From contig JAGDXR010000009.1 in the NCBI GenBank assembly GCA_023261745.1, positions 1 through 35,025 on the forward strand: a stretch of 35,025 nucleotides of DNA. Direction: 5' to 3'. Of the stretch, positions 1 through 15,005 are shown piece after piece. Below the pieces are notes generated by a model that did not search any database, was not told where the DNA came from, and saw nothing but the letters and a program-made list of their open reading frames with translations. How positions within the stretch are numbered: the first letter of the stretch is position 1; every line of letters starts with the position of its first letter. The position numbers and the translations under genes are program-made. The DNA is from Thermoplasmata archaeon (GTDB taxonomy: Archaea > Thermoplasmatota > Thermoplasmata > Thermoplasmatales > ARK-15).

Positions 1-123
1 CTCCCTGAAGGTCGGAGTTTTACTGCTTCCCCCAAACCCCTAACTTTTCTATAAATCTTTCTTTTGGGGTAAGTCAGGTATATCATTGCTGAAGCGTTGA
101 GATTTAAAGATTCCCCAGATCCC

Positions 124-1290
124 TTACTTATCTTTAATTTTTTGAAATTCTTCCTTTATTTTTTTTATTGCATTGTCCCTGAATATATTCAGTATTGCAT
201 TATATGATGAATAAATCCCGATCATCAGACTTTTATATGCTTTATCAGGGCTTGAAGCCTCCCTGAAATCGTCACTATGACCAGGAATTCCGGGATAACC
301 TATCTTGATATCAATATGTCCTGTTGGTACAACCCTGCTAACATTTGCTTCATCCGTTGAACCTGAGGGAATGATGTTTTCCAGATCGATTCGTCTCGGG
401 GTTATATTCAATTTTTTAAGTTCATTCTCTAGATAATCATTGATTGTTGTGCTGTTAACATAATTATCATAAAATGGCGTTATTCTTTCATAAACAGCCC
501 TTGTAAGGAATCCTTTGGAAATACTGACTACCAAATTTTCAACTTTTTTTTCAAAATCTTTCAGAAATTCACCCGATGTTGAACGCATATCTATTTCCAT
601 TACTGCCTTTTCCGGTACAATGTTTGTTGCAACACCACATTCCCTGAATATCATACCAATGACAAGATGATTTTTTATATTAACACTGTCACGAAACATA
701 TTTATGTTTATATAGGATGAAACCGCAGCATCAAGTGCATTTATTCCTTTTTCGGGAGAATCTGCCATATGTGATGATTTTCCATAGAATGTGACCTTTG
801 ATGTTACATCAGCCAGGGTAACTGCACCTAAATTCCACGAATCGTCAGGATGCATGCCTATGACAAAATCAATATCATTGAATGCTCCTTTTTCAACCAT
901 TATCACCTTGCTTCCAGCATATTCACCTATACCCTCCTCTGAAGGTGTGCCAAAAACCACAATTTTTGCATCCTTCAATTTCTTTGAGAGATTTATTGCT
1001 ACACCAAATGCCCATGCACCTATGAGATTGTGGCCACATGAATGCCCGTTTGGAAGGGCATCGTACTCAGCCAGTATTCCAACAGAATACTGCCCATTCC
1101 CATACTCTGCCCTGAATGCCGTTTCCATGTTCATGTATGGCTTAATAACGGAGAATCCATAATTCTTCAATTTTTGTACCAGTAAATTTGATGATTTATA
1201 TTCCCTTGAACCTATTTCAGAAAATTCATAAATAGATTTTGAAACTTCAAGAATTTCTTCCCAGCAACATACTTCTTTTTCAATATCCAT
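124..1290 (-). CDS. M20-family amidohydrolase/peptidase (AbgB-like)
   Basis: 388-aa ORF; LAEYDALPNGHSCGHNL, GTPSEEGIGEYAGSKVIMV and IGMHPDD are typical of M20D metal-dependent amidohydrolases. Confidence 0.85.
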   Translation of the reverse strand: MDIEKEVCCWEEILEVSKSIYEFSEIGSREYKSSNLLVQKLKNYGFSVIKPYMNMETAFRAEYGNGQYSVGILAEYDALPNGHSCGHNLIGAWAFGVAINLSKKLKDAKIVVFGTPSEEGIGEYAGSKVIMVEKGAFNDIDFVIGMHPDDSWNLGAVTLADVTSKVTFYGKSSHMADSPEKGINALDAAVSSYININMFRDSVNIKNHLVIGMIFRECGVATNIVPEKAVMEIDMRSTSGEFLKDFEKKVENLVVSISKGFLTRAVYERITPFYDNYVNSTTINDYLENELKKLNITPRRIDLENIIPSGSTDEANVSRVVPTGHIDIKIGYPGIPGHSDDFREASSPDKAYKSLMIGIYSSYNAILNIFRDNAIKKIKEEFQKIKDK

Positions 1291-1328
1291 AATATATGAA
1301 AAAATATTTTCTATAATACCTTTTTCAA

Positions 1329-3287
1329 TCAGATAAGTCTTATTTCATCGTATGCCGCCCGTAAAATTTTGAGATAGTATGAAATTGAATAATCTACATC
1401 TGAACCCTCGGATGCTGCCTTTAGAGGCTTTTCAGAATATATTATGTATCTGATCTTTTCTGATGGCCTGTAGATGACATTTTTTCCATAAAATTCTTCC
1501 AGTACCTGTTTGGAAGGGTTTGTTGATGTATATTCCCATGGATATCTATTGACACGCTTTTCAATTAACAGTTTTTTTATTTCAACATCCCTTGTCTCAA
1601 TCTTTTCCTTGTATTCAATGAAAATTTTTTTAATGTCATATTTCTCTGTATCTGCAGGGACCTTAACATTTTTCAATATCTCAAGTGCTTCATTCTGAAA
1701 TTCCTTTACAATTTCCGGAGTATCATGCCTTCTGAGCATTATACCCCTTATCTTGTAATTTCCATCCATACCCCTGGCTACATATCGCCCCGGGATTCCT
1801 AAGGAAATGTCCCCCTTCATAGGCAGAATTTTTATCCAGTAATATTTGTCGGATAATTCTATCGGCAGGTCGGTCACCCTCTCTATTTCCTCTATAATGC
1901 TGGAATCAACAAGTCCAGAAACCCAGAGGGAATCCACTATCATTGAAATTACATTGAAACCATATTTTTCCACTATCTCTTTGGCCCTTAATAAAAATTC
2001 TCGTGCATATGCATTGATACTTTCATGAACCTCTATGCTACCGAATTTAGCATTTCTGTATCCCGTATATCCAAAAGATGTTACAAGCATCCATTTAAAT
2101 GCTTTATCCACGCCTTCCATGCTTTTCATGTTCTTTTTCAGTCTTTTGATACCTATTCTCAGATTCAGAAAATCTTCAAGGGCATACGAAAGAAAACCTT
2201 TTTTATCAATACATACATTATATCCAAGTTCGGGGACGGTTTCATAACTTTTGCATTTTCCATTCACCGTTTCAAGAGATAAATTCTTTTTCACTATTAT
2301 TGATGGATACATCGATGTAAAATCCAGTTCAGAAACATTCCAGTATAACCCTGGCCTGACCTGGTAGACCAGGCCACCCCTGTCTGCCTTTATTAAAGTT
2401 TCGATATTCTTTTCCCTCTCAGGATGCGATTTATGATATGGTACAGATAATCCATTTCTCAGTGCTTTTGATACTTCCAGGCTTGATATCAGTGTTCCAG
2501 GCGTAGATCTAGAAGCATATGAAGGATCGAGGGAGGATATTGCAGATGAGGCCAGAACACCGAATAAACCTCCTTCAGAATAAATGAAACTTGTCTGAGG
2601 ATCTATCAATGATCTTCCCCTGGGTATATATGTCATTTCCTTATGGTAGGTATAGCCATAGGAAAAATATTCCTTTTCCCTTATCACATTCCATCCTGGC
2701 ATTCTTCCCAGATAGAAATCATAACCTTTTTTATTGGATTCATATATCCAGTCCGGGATGATGGAATCCGCTCCTTCCATTATTATTATGTCGGGATCTT
2801 CATCTATAACCGTATCCATTAACTTCAAATAATCATTAAAATAATATTCCCTGCCACTGTATTCATAATAATTGGTATGTCTTTTGAAATTCATTATTTC
2901 AATTCCACTGAAATCCGGTATCCCATTTTTGTAATCATAATAGTTAAAATTCTTTTCAGAGATATATCTAAGCGGTAACCTTATATCAACATTGTAAAAA
3001 TCCACAAGATAATAATTGAAATATCTTTCCACCATGCTTGATAATTTGAAAAATGATTGTGAATACGTTTTAATGTAATATCCATCATATTCACCAAAAA
3101 TTGTCCTGAATTTTTTTCTCCCCTTTTCCAGTATACCAGGATAATCGAATTCCAGAACCTTTTCAGAAATACCCTTTTCATCATACAACAATATTTCAGG
3201 GAAGTATTCTTCGGAAATGCTCCTTACCCTCCCGTTTTCCCTTAAAAAAAGATGAGCTTTTTTCTGAACTTCTACTGAGACGAGCAT
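1329..3287 (-). CDS. Divergent family-B DNA polymerase, PolB2-like (probably 'inactivated' clade)
   Basis: [18 protein letters not shown] (motif A), [19 protein letters not shown] (degenerate motif B), [15 protein letters not shown] (motif C with DTD->IVD), [26 protein letters not shown] (post-motif-C region); exonuclease motifs degenerate. Confidence 0.85.
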   Translation of the reverse strand: MLVSVEVQKKAHLFLRENGRVRSISEEYFPEILLYDEKGISEKVLEFDYPGILEKGRKKFRTIFGEYDGYYIKTYSQSFFKLSSMVERYFNYYLVDFYNVDIRLPLRYISEKNFNYYDYKNGIPDFSGIEIMNFKRHTNYYEYSGREYYFNDYLKLMDTVIDEDPDIIIMEGADSIIPDWIYESNKKGYDFYLGRMPGWNVIREKEYFSYGYTYHKEMTYIPRGRSLIDPQTSFIYSEGGLFGVLASSAISSLDPSYASRSTPGTLISSLEVSKALRNGLSVPYHKSHPEREKNIETLIKADRGGLVYQVRPGLYWNVSELDFTSMYPSIIVKKNLSLETVNGKCKSYETVPELGYNVCIDKKGFLSYALEDFLNLRIGIKRLKKNMKSMEGVDKAFKWMLVTSFGYTGYRNAKFGSIEVHESINAYAREFLLRAKEIVEKYGFNVISMIVDSLWVSGLVDSSIIEEIERVTDLPIELSDKYYWIKILPMKGDISLGIPGRYVARGMDGNYKIRGIMLRRHDTPEIVKEFQNEALEILKNVKVPADTEKYDIKKIFIEYKEKIETRDVEIKKLLIEKRVNRYPWEYTSTNPSKQVLEEFYGKNVIYRPSEKIRYIIYSEKPLKAASEGSDVDYSISYYLKILRAAYDEIRLI

Positions 3288-3517
3288 TTCTTTTCAAGTT
3301 CCATTAATTCTCTTTCCATTTCAATAAGCACAGATAATATTACAGCTTCAAGTGGATCTTCGAGGGAATATGAGGATTCCGCAGTATGCCTCTTTGCCTT
3401 CTCGATTATCTTTTCCATATACTGTTTGTCTTCCGCATGCATGGCCTTCATGAAAGATTGCCATCTCTCTATGATGGCATTTATTTCCTGTCTCATTGTT
3501 GAAATGTTCCTTCCCAT
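3272..3517 (-). CDS. Small charged helical protein of the PolB2 cassette
   Basis: 81-aa ORF overlapping the PolB2 start by 16 nt, same strand, predicted largely helical and charged; no recognised domain. Confidence 0.7.
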   Translation of the reverse strand: MGRNISTMRQEINAIIERWQSFMKAMHAEDKQYMEKIIEKAKRHTAESSYSLEDPLEAVILSVLIEMERELMELEKKCSSQ

Positions 3518-3529
3518 GATATCACCACC

Positions 3530-4081
3530 TCATTCACCATCAAAATCAAAAATGGATAGCTGCCCAGGTATATAATAGAAGTGATATATTCTGTCACCAT
3601 ATTTTATTGTATACCCATTCTGGTGCTTTTCAGTCAGTATATAAGGAAACCTTGCCAAAAAAGGAAATGAATAAGAGGAAAAGAATAACGTTATTGAATT
3701 GTTTTCGCTTGTATATTCCAGCATTCCATTCACAATTCCGGAAATGAGGGAAAACTTTTCATCATTTCTCAAATCTGAATATGAAATGGGATCAAAATAA
3801 TAGATCAATAAGTCATACTTATTTTTCAATTCCTTTAAAATTTCGATTATCTGGTAAAATGTGAACCCCCTTCTCACCGTGATTTTTATATTATTTTTGA
3901 ATTTTTTGATCATATTGTAAGATGATCTAAGATCTGTGGGTGTATAATTCCCCATTATTAAATAATCGTTCATTCCTGCGAGCTGTGATTCAACCAGTAA
4001 CCTCTCGGATGGAAATGCGTCAGGGTTTTTTATTATATACATTTTCCCATAATCAAAAATATCGTAAAGACGAATTAACAT
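3530..4081 (-). CDS. RecA-fold-like protein without Walker A, with C-terminal PIP-box-like peptide (PolB2 cassette)
   Basis: 183 aa; YDLLIYYFDPISYSD is Walker-B-like, no GxxxxGK[TS]; C-terminus GQLSIFDFDGE; 12 nt upstream of the small gene. Confidence 0.65.
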   Translation of the reverse strand: MLIRLYDIFDYGKMYIIKNPDAFPSERLLVESQLAGMNDYLIMGNYTPTDLRSSYNMIKKFKNNIKITVRRGFTFYQIIEILKELKNKYDLLIYYFDPISYSDLRNDEKFSLISGIVNGMLEYTSENNSITLFFSSYSFPFLARFPYILTEKHQNGYTIKYGDRIYHFYYIPGQLSIFDFDGE

Positions 4082-4084
4082 TTT

Positions 4085-4127
4085 GTGAATATGATCAAAA
4101 AATTAATTTAAAATATTTTTGATTCAC
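4085..4127. promoter_or_regulatory. Inverted repeat flanking a TATA-like AT-rich core upstream of the PolB2 cassette
   Basis: ATCAAAAA (4094-4101) / TTTTTGAT (4116-4123) perfect arms with outer GTGAAT (4085-4090) / ATTCAC (4122-4127); core ATTAATTTAAAATAT lies about 25 nt upstream of the 4081 start codon. Confidence 0.4.
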
Positions 4128-4672
4128 GATAGCATTAAATCCATCTGGGCAAATGCTACCTGTTGCAATTCAGAGACGTTTTCAAAATAATATGTCCCTG
4201 TAATATTTATGAAATAATTGTAATAGTAAATGAATATTATTGCTTCATGAAAATGAGGTAAATTTGCCTCCCTGTACTGGAATACCTTATAATTCCCGTA
4301 CGTTGAATTGGGTAAAATTGTGTGTATGAAAGGGAAATATGCCTGTGAAGGAGAATCCATTTCCTGATAATATACTTCTAAGAAAGATTTGTATGGATAG
4401 AAATATGTCTGCTCAAAATACATCTTAAGATAATTGGATGTTGAAACATTGTATACTTTATAAGTCCCATTCTTAATATCATAATTATTGTATATTTTCT
4501 CGACAGTCGAAAGATTGACTATTGAATTATTAATCGGAACATACGGCTGCTGTGGCGAATTCCCCCAATACTTTGTATTCTGAAAATTATAAAACATAAC
4601 CTCATACATTGCAAATGCGAGGACAAAAATTACAACTACAATAATTATGATGAGTTTTTTCAATGAAATCAT
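4124..4672 (-). CDS. Hypothetical protein with N-terminal membrane anchor
   Basis: MISLKKLIIIIVVVIFVLAFAMYEVMFYN signal/TM segment, then Asn/Tyr-rich, N-glycosylation-sequon-rich extracytoplasmic domain. Confidence 0.65.
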   Translation of the reverse strand: MISLKKLIIIIVVVIFVLAFAMYEVMFYNFQNTKYWGNSPQQPYVPINNSIVNLSTVEKIYNNYDIKNGTYKVYNVSTSNYLKMYFEQTYFYPYKSFLEVYYQEMDSPSQAYFPFIHTILPNSTYGNYKVFQYREANLPHFHEAIIFIYYYNYFINITGTYYFENVSELQQVAFAQMDLMLS

Positions 4673-4756
4673 GATAATATTAAATCTTTAGAAATTAATA
4701 AATTTTTTTTACGATTTCACAAATATTTATGAACCCTTCTGGAATTAAGATTATCA

Positions 4757-7368
4757 ATGTCAGATGATCCTTTAGATGTTGATATTCTGCATGAAAAGGG
4801 GTTTGTTAAGAAAAAATGCGTAAAATGTGGATCGGTGTTCTGGACTGCTGATCCCAAAAGAGAAACATGCGGAGAATTTCCCTGTGATCCTTACATATTT
4901 CTTGATGAGAAACTGATGAATGTAGAATTGGATTTTTATGAGATGAAGAAAAGATTTGTGGATTTTTTCAAGGAAAGAAATCATGGAGAAGTTGAAAGAT
5001 ATCCGGTAGTTGCAAAGTGGAGAAAAGATGTATTTCTGGTCAATGCTTCAATATATGATTTTCAGCCGCATGTTACATCGGGGGAAGTCCCACCTCCATC
5101 AAATCCCCTGGTAGTGGCCCAGCCATGCATCAGGCTTGTGGATATAGATGATGTGGGCAGGACCGGTAGACATCTAACAAGTTTCATAATGATGGCACAT
5201 CACGCCTTCAATTATCCTGATAAATATGTATACTGGAAAAATGAAACTGTTAATTATGCAATAACATTTCTTGAGAGTCTCGGGATTGAAAGAAAATATA
5301 TAACGCTTAAAGAAAACCCTTGGACAGGGGGAGGAAATGGAGGGTATGCATTCGAGGTCATCGTAGGAGGAATTGAGCTTGCAACTCTTGTTTTCATGGA
5401 ATTCATTGAAGATCCTGATGGAAACATTGTTCTGAATGGCATAAGATTTAGAAGGATGGATATCAAAGTTGTTGACACGGGATATGGTCTGGAAAGGTTT
5501 GTCTGGGTATCTAAGGGTTCACCGTCAATATTTGATGCAGTCTATGGTGATTTTATTAAAAGGATCATGAGATTTTCAAACATGAATTTTCCTGAAAAAT
5601 ATGAGGATTTCATGAAAAGGTTTGTTTCAATAGAAAACAAAAGTGAAAATTTTTTGATTGAAAAAGCCAATAAAATCATAAATGATTTGAATTTGGATTC
5701 ATCATACATCGAATTTCTTAATTATATAAGAAAAATTGACATGATTGTGGATCATGTGAGGACAGCTATTTTCATGCTTAATGATGGAGCGGTTCCTTCA
5801 AACGTGAAATCCGGATACCTTGCAAGACTTATTTTGAGAAGACTCTTCAGGGTTCTGGAAGAGACAGGTCTGAGTAAAAATATGAAGAATATTTTTGAAA
5901 TGGAAATGGAATTTTTCAGGCCAATGCTCGATGAAGAAATGTTTCCGGTCATAATGGATATGGTAAATGTTGAATATGAGAGATACAGAGAAAATATTCA
6001 GAAATCCATGAATATTATAGAAAAATATATTCAGAAAAAAAATATAGATCTGAACACGCTTATTTATCTTTATGATTCATATGGAATTCTGCCTGAATTT
6101 GTGGCAGAAAGGGCGAAAGAGAAAGGCATAACTGTAAATGTTCCGGAAAATTTTAGGTCAATTGTTGCATCTAGGCATGAAAAGGCTCTTGAAAAAGAAA
6201 AGGAAGAGCAAATCAAGGTTGATTTACCCCCCACAAGACCCCTTTATTATGAAGATCAAGACATGAACGAATTTGATGCAGAAATAATATATGTTGGGGA
6301 AGATTTTGTAATTCTTGACAGAACTGCATTCTATCCTGAAGGAGGAGGACAGCCCGCAGATCATGGATATATCATTCAGAATGGAAAAGAATACTATGTA
6401 AAGGATGTTCAGAAGGTAAAAAATGTTATATACCATTATGTGGAAGGGAAACCAGAAACTGGCAAAGTACATGGAATAATTGACTGGGATAGAAGGTCCA
6501 GGTTGATGAGAAATCATACTGCCACACACATTTTATTGCACAGCTGCAGAAAGGTTCTAGGCAAACATGTATGGCAGGCCGGTGCACAGAAGGATGTACT
6601 TTATTCTAGGCTTGACATAACCCATTATAAAAAAATAACAGATGAAGAACTGAAAAATATAGAAAAAGAAGCATTGAAAATAATTACTGATTGTGTTCCT
6701 GTAAAAGCTGAATGGCTTGATAGAAACGAGGCTGAAAAGCTCTACGGTTTCAGACTTTATGAAGGGGGTATTCCTCCAGGAGAAAAGATAAGGGTTGTTA
6801 AGGTAGGTGATTATGATGCTGAGGGGTGTGGTGGCACTCATGTTAAAAATACGGGAGAAATCGGATTTCTGAAGATAATAAAAGAAGAAAAGATACAGGA
6901 TGGAGTTTCAAGAATCATATTCACATCATGGATGGGTGGACTTGAAGAAATACACAGAATGGAAAATATTTTGAGGGAATCATCAGCCATATTAAAAGTT
7001 GAGAATGAAAAATTGCCAAAGACCATACAGAGGTTCTTTGAAGAATGGAAGGAGCTTAATAAATATAAGGAAAGAATGCAGGAAAAACTTTCAAGATTAT
7101 TGGTAGAGGAAATTAAAAATAAAAAGATGGATATTAAGAATGGAAAAATATCTTATGGAGAAGTTGAAAAGGATATGCTTTTCATCATAGCAAAATACCT
7201 GAAGGAAATGAATGTTGATGCTTTACTGAAATCCGATAATATAATAGGAATAGTGGATTCCGGCAAAATAAGGATTCCGGAGGATGTAAAATATAAGGAT
7301 GCAGGTGTTATCAAGATAATTGAAAATATGGATATTAAGGATCTTTTATCCAGACTGGAGGTCAAAGA

Positions 7369-7372
<4 letters not shown>
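4757..7372 (+). CDS. alaS: Alanyl-tRNA synthetase (archaeal type)
   Basis: 871 aa; MRNHTATHILLHSCRKVLGKHVWQAGAQK, GCGGTHVKNTGEIG, archaeal N-terminal Cys motif CVKCGSVFWT. Confidence 0.97.
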
Positions 7373-11762
<4,390 letters not shown>

Positions 11763-11783
11763 AGTTCGTATTAAAAATACAGG

Positions 11784-13250
11784 GTGAATCAGTTGTATTC
11801 CATAAGTGAAATATTGTCCGATTACAAAATAATTGAAGCTCTGAACCATGGTAAGAGACTGATGTTATGGGACATGGAAACCATAATGCCCATGGCCGGA
11901 ATCGAAGAAAGATCAGAGGTTCTTTCAAACCTTGAAACTTACCAGAAAAAATTGTATATGAATTTAAATGAAAAACTGGACAGGCTTCATGATGAAAATA
12001 TTGATAATGATTTTTCAAAGGCTGTTGTGAGGATATTGAAAAAACAGATTCATTATTATTCATCAATACCTGATGAAATTCACAGGGAATTTATAAAGGT
12101 AACCACAATTTCTGAGGATATCTGGAAGATCGCCAGAAAAAGAAACAATTTTAAGATGTTTGAACCTTACCTTGAAAAGATTGTTGATCTTGAAAGGAAA
12201 ATTGCAGACTATTTGGGCTATGAAAAACATCCATACGACGCCCTTATAGATATTTTTGAGGAAGGATTTACCGTAGATGATGGTGACAAGATTTTCAATT
12301 ACATAAAAATGGAATCAAAAGGACTTGTTGAAAGGGCGATTGAAAGGGGATATGGAAAAAATTCAGGATTAAATTATGAAAGATACAGGAAAGAATGGCT
12401 GATAAATATATTTAGGGAATTGCAGAATAAATTTGATATATCTGATAAAAGGTTCAGGATAGACGAATCCGTTCATCCGTTCACGATAAACATATCCCCA
12501 GATGATGTCAGAATAACAACAAGGTTTGAAGGCATAGATTTTAAAAAGTCTCTTTTTGCTACAATACATGAAATGGGTCATGCGATATATTTACTGAACA
12601 TAAACAGAGAATTTGGCTGTACACCATTATACTCATCCGCATCTTATGGATTTGATGAATCACAATCTAGGTTCTTTGAAAATTTTATTGGAAAGAGCAG
12701 GGAATTCACAGAGTTTATTTATCCTGTATTGAAAAAAAATATTCCATTAATGAAAAAATATGATTCAGATGATATTTATTATTATTTCAACAGCGTCGGA
12801 AGAACACCTGTAAGGATAGATGCTGATGAATTAACCTACAATATTCATATTGCAATCAGATATGAAATTGAAAAAAATCTTATGGAAAATAAATATGAGG
12901 TGAAAGAACTACCCGAAATATGGAACTCCATGATGGAAAATTATCTGGGAATAAAACCAAGGAATTTTAAAGAGGGTATATTGCAGGACATTCACTGGTC
13001 CCAGGGAAGTTTCGGGTATTTCCCCACATATACACTGGGTAACATTATCGCCGCAATAATAAAATATAAAATAGCGGAAATGGATAAACATATCAGAAAT
13101 GGAAATTTCATCCCAATAATCAGATTTCTTAATGAAAAAATACACATTTATGGATCACTTTATGAACCCAAAGAATTGCTAAAAAAATCATTTAATGAAT
13201 CATACAATCCGGAATATCTGATAAAATATTTTAATGAAAAATATATTTAA
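11784..13250 (+). CDS. M32 (Taq-type) metallocarboxypeptidase
   Basis: 488 aa, GTG start; ATIHEMGHAIY HExxH, FDESQSRFFEN, IRIDADELTYNIHI-type motif (VRIDADELTYNIHIAIRYEIE), DIHWSQGSFGYFPTYTLGN. Confidence 0.95.
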   Translation: MNQLYSISEILSDYKIIEALNHGKRLMLWDMETIMPMAGIEERSEVLSNLETYQKKLYMNLNEKLDRLHDENIDNDFSKAVVRILKKQIHYYSSIPDEIHREFIKVTTISEDIWKIARKRNNFKMFEPYLEKIVDLERKIADYLGYEKHPYDALIDIFEEGFTVDDGDKIFNYIKMESKGLVERAIERGYGKNSGLNYERYRKEWLINIFRELQNKFDISDKRFRIDESVHPFTINISPDDVRITTRFEGIDFKKSLFATIHEMGHAIYLLNINREFGCTPLYSSASYGFDESQSRFFENFIGKSREFTEFIYPVLKKNIPLMKKYDSDDIYYYFNSVGRTPVRIDADELTYNIHIAIRYEIEKNLMENKYEVKELPEIWNSMMENYLGIKPRNFKEGILQDIHWSQGSFGYFPTYTLGNIIAAIIKYKIAEMDKHIRNGNFIPIIRFLNEKIHIYGSLYEPKELLKKSFNESYNPEYLIKYFNEKYI

Positions 13251-13351
13251 ATATGAAAATAATCTATTAAAGTAAATCGATATCTTTTTTTAAAATAAAA
13301 ATTTTATTATTTTTATTTTCAGTTTCAAATATAAATTTATTAAGTTTTCGT

Positions 13352-13370
13352 AAAATTTAAATACTATATA
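13352..13370 (+). promoter_or_regulatory. Archaeal TATA-box region for gar1-tfb (likely leaderless)
   Basis: AAAATTTAAATACTATATA immediately upstream; spacing of about 25 nt to the ATG at 13385. Confidence 0.45.
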
Positions 13371-13384
13371 AGTATTTAATCTAT

Positions 13385-13675
13385 ATGATTGAACTTGCCA
13401 GCAAGATAGGCAAGGTCATTGCTATAAGAGGAAACATGTTGATAGCAAAATCCTTCAGAGTTCCGGAGATTGGAGAAGAAATTTACGATTCTAATGGAAA
13501 CATAGTTGGGCGTGTGATTAACATTTTTGGACCTGTGAATTCACCGTATTTTAGAGTTAAATTGCTGAGAGGAAAGGATGTGAAAGGGTATCTCTTTACA
13601 AAAGGTGGTAAAAATGACGGAAGAGGAAAAGAAGGAAAAAAAGGACAAAAGGAACTGGATAGAAGAAATAGATAA
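13385..13675 (+). CDS. gar1: H/ACA RNP protein Gar1
   Basis: [16 protein letters not shown]...[32 protein letters not shown] Gar1 beta-barrel signature; adjacent to tfb as commonly in archaea. Confidence 0.88.
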   Translation: MIELASKIGKVIAIRGNMLIAKSFRVPEIGEEIYDSNGNIVGRVINIFGPVNSPYFRVKLLRGKDVKGYLFTKGGKNDGRGKEGKKGQKELDRRNR

Positions 13676-14570
13676 ATGTCCTAAATGTGGTTCAAAACAT
13701 CTGGCTAGGGATTATGAGAGAGGAGAAATGACATGTTTGGACTGCGGATTCGTCATTGATGAAGGATACATAGATCAGGGACCAGACTGGAGAGCATTTG
13801 ATGCTGAACAGAAAGAAGAGAGGGTAAGAACAGGGGCCCCCATGACATATACAATACATGATAAGGGATTATCAACTGAAATTTCGTGGAAGAACAAGGA
13901 TTCATATGGAAAAAATATTCCAACAAGGAACAGGTCACAGCTTTACAGGCTCAGGAAATGGCAGAGAAGAATAAAAGTGTCCAATGCTGCCGAAAGAAAT
14001 CTTTCCCAGGCATTGCAAGAACTTGAGAGAATGGCGAGTAATCTCAATCTTTCAAAAGAGGTAAGAGAGGCGGCGGCTGTGGTTTACAGGAAAGCTGTGA
14101 GGGAAAACATGATAAGGGGAAGAAGCATAGAAGGGGTTGTTGCTGCAAGTATATATGCTGCATGCAGACAGTTAAATATACCCAGGACACTTGAGGAAAT
14201 TGCATCAATTACAAGGATAAAGAAAAAGGACATAGGAAGAATATTCAGGATCATGTCAAGAACACTGAAATTAAACCTGTTCCCATCCAAGCCTGAGGAC
14301 TATGTTGACAGGTTCTGTGCAAAACTCAATCTGTCACCTAGCGTTAAAAACAGAACTATGGAAATAATAAAACTGGCTGAAGAAAGAGGTTTATCTTCAG
14401 GTAGAGGGCCCACGGGCCTTGTTGCCGCAGCCATATACATAGCATCGGTAATGGAGAATGAAAGGAGAACACAAAGGGAAATAGCGGAGGTTGCAGGCGT
14501 TACTGAAGTTACAATTAGAAACAGGTACAAGGAAATGGCTGAAAAACTAGGGATGAAAATAGATATTTAA
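13614..14570 (+). CDS. tfb: Transcription initiation factor IIB (TFB)
   Basis: N-terminal zinc ribbon [27 protein letters not shown]-finger region, two cyclin repeats; ATG at 13614 chosen over upstream GTG at 13605. Confidence 0.95.
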   Translation: MTEEEKKEKKDKRNWIEEIDKCPKCGSKHLARDYERGEMTCLDCGFVIDEGYIDQGPDWRAFDAEQKEERVRTGAPMTYTIHDKGLSTEISWKNKDSYGKNIPTRNRSQLYRLRKWQRRIKVSNAAERNLSQALQELERMASNLNLSKEVREAAAVVYRKAVRENMIRGRSIEGVVAASIYAACRQLNIPRTLEEIASITRIKKKDIGRIFRIMSRTLKLNLFPSKPEDYVDRFCAKLNLSPSVKNRTMEIIKLAEERGLSSGRGPTGLVAAAIYIASVMENERRTQREIAEVAGVTEVTIRNRYKEMAEKLGMKIDI

Positions 14571-14648
14571 AATTTTTTAAATTTATTTATATATCTTATT
14601 AGAAAGGTTTATATATTATTAGTTATTATATATTTAAGGTGAATTGGA

Positions 14649-15005
14649 ATGGTGGAATTTGACGAAAAAGATGAAGAACTTGTAAAGGATCTTGTTTCTG
14701 CCGGTTTACAAAAGAATATTGCAAGGAGTTTAGTTTATTTAAAGAAGGTTGACGAAGCCACATCTGTTGAAATAGAGAGGTCAGCCAGGTTAAGGCAGCC
14801 CGAAGTTTCGATTGCGATGCAATGGCTCGAAAAAAAGGGATGGATTACAAAAAGGGATATAAAAAAGGAAGGCAAGGGAAGGCCCGTATACAAATACAAA
14901 CTGGCAAAACCTTTCAAAGACATAGTTAATGAAATCGAAAATGATCTTAAGGCGAAGATTGATGAAATCCAGAAAGTTATTTCCGATATAAAATCTATTT
15001 CTTAA
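14649..15005 (+). CDS. Winged-helix transcriptional regulator (TrmB/ArsR-like, conserved in euryarchaea)
   Basis: 118 aa; RQPEVSIAMQWLEKKGWITKRDIKKEGKGRPVYKYKLA wHTH. Confidence 0.85.
   Translation: MVEFDEKDEELVKDLVSAGLQKNIARSLVYLKKVDEATSVEIERSARLRQPEVSIAMQWLEKKGWITKRDIKKEGKGRPVYKYKLAKPFKDIVNEIENDLKAKIDEIQKVISDIKSIS

Noticed and set aside
791-1162. 123-aa + strand ORF antisense to the M20 amidohydrolase
   Set aside because: Fully inside a well-supported conserved CDS on the other strand; protein has no family signature.
2981-3184. Small minus-strand ORF within PolB2 in another frame
   Set aside because: Low-complexity, embedded in the polymerase CDS; no independent support.
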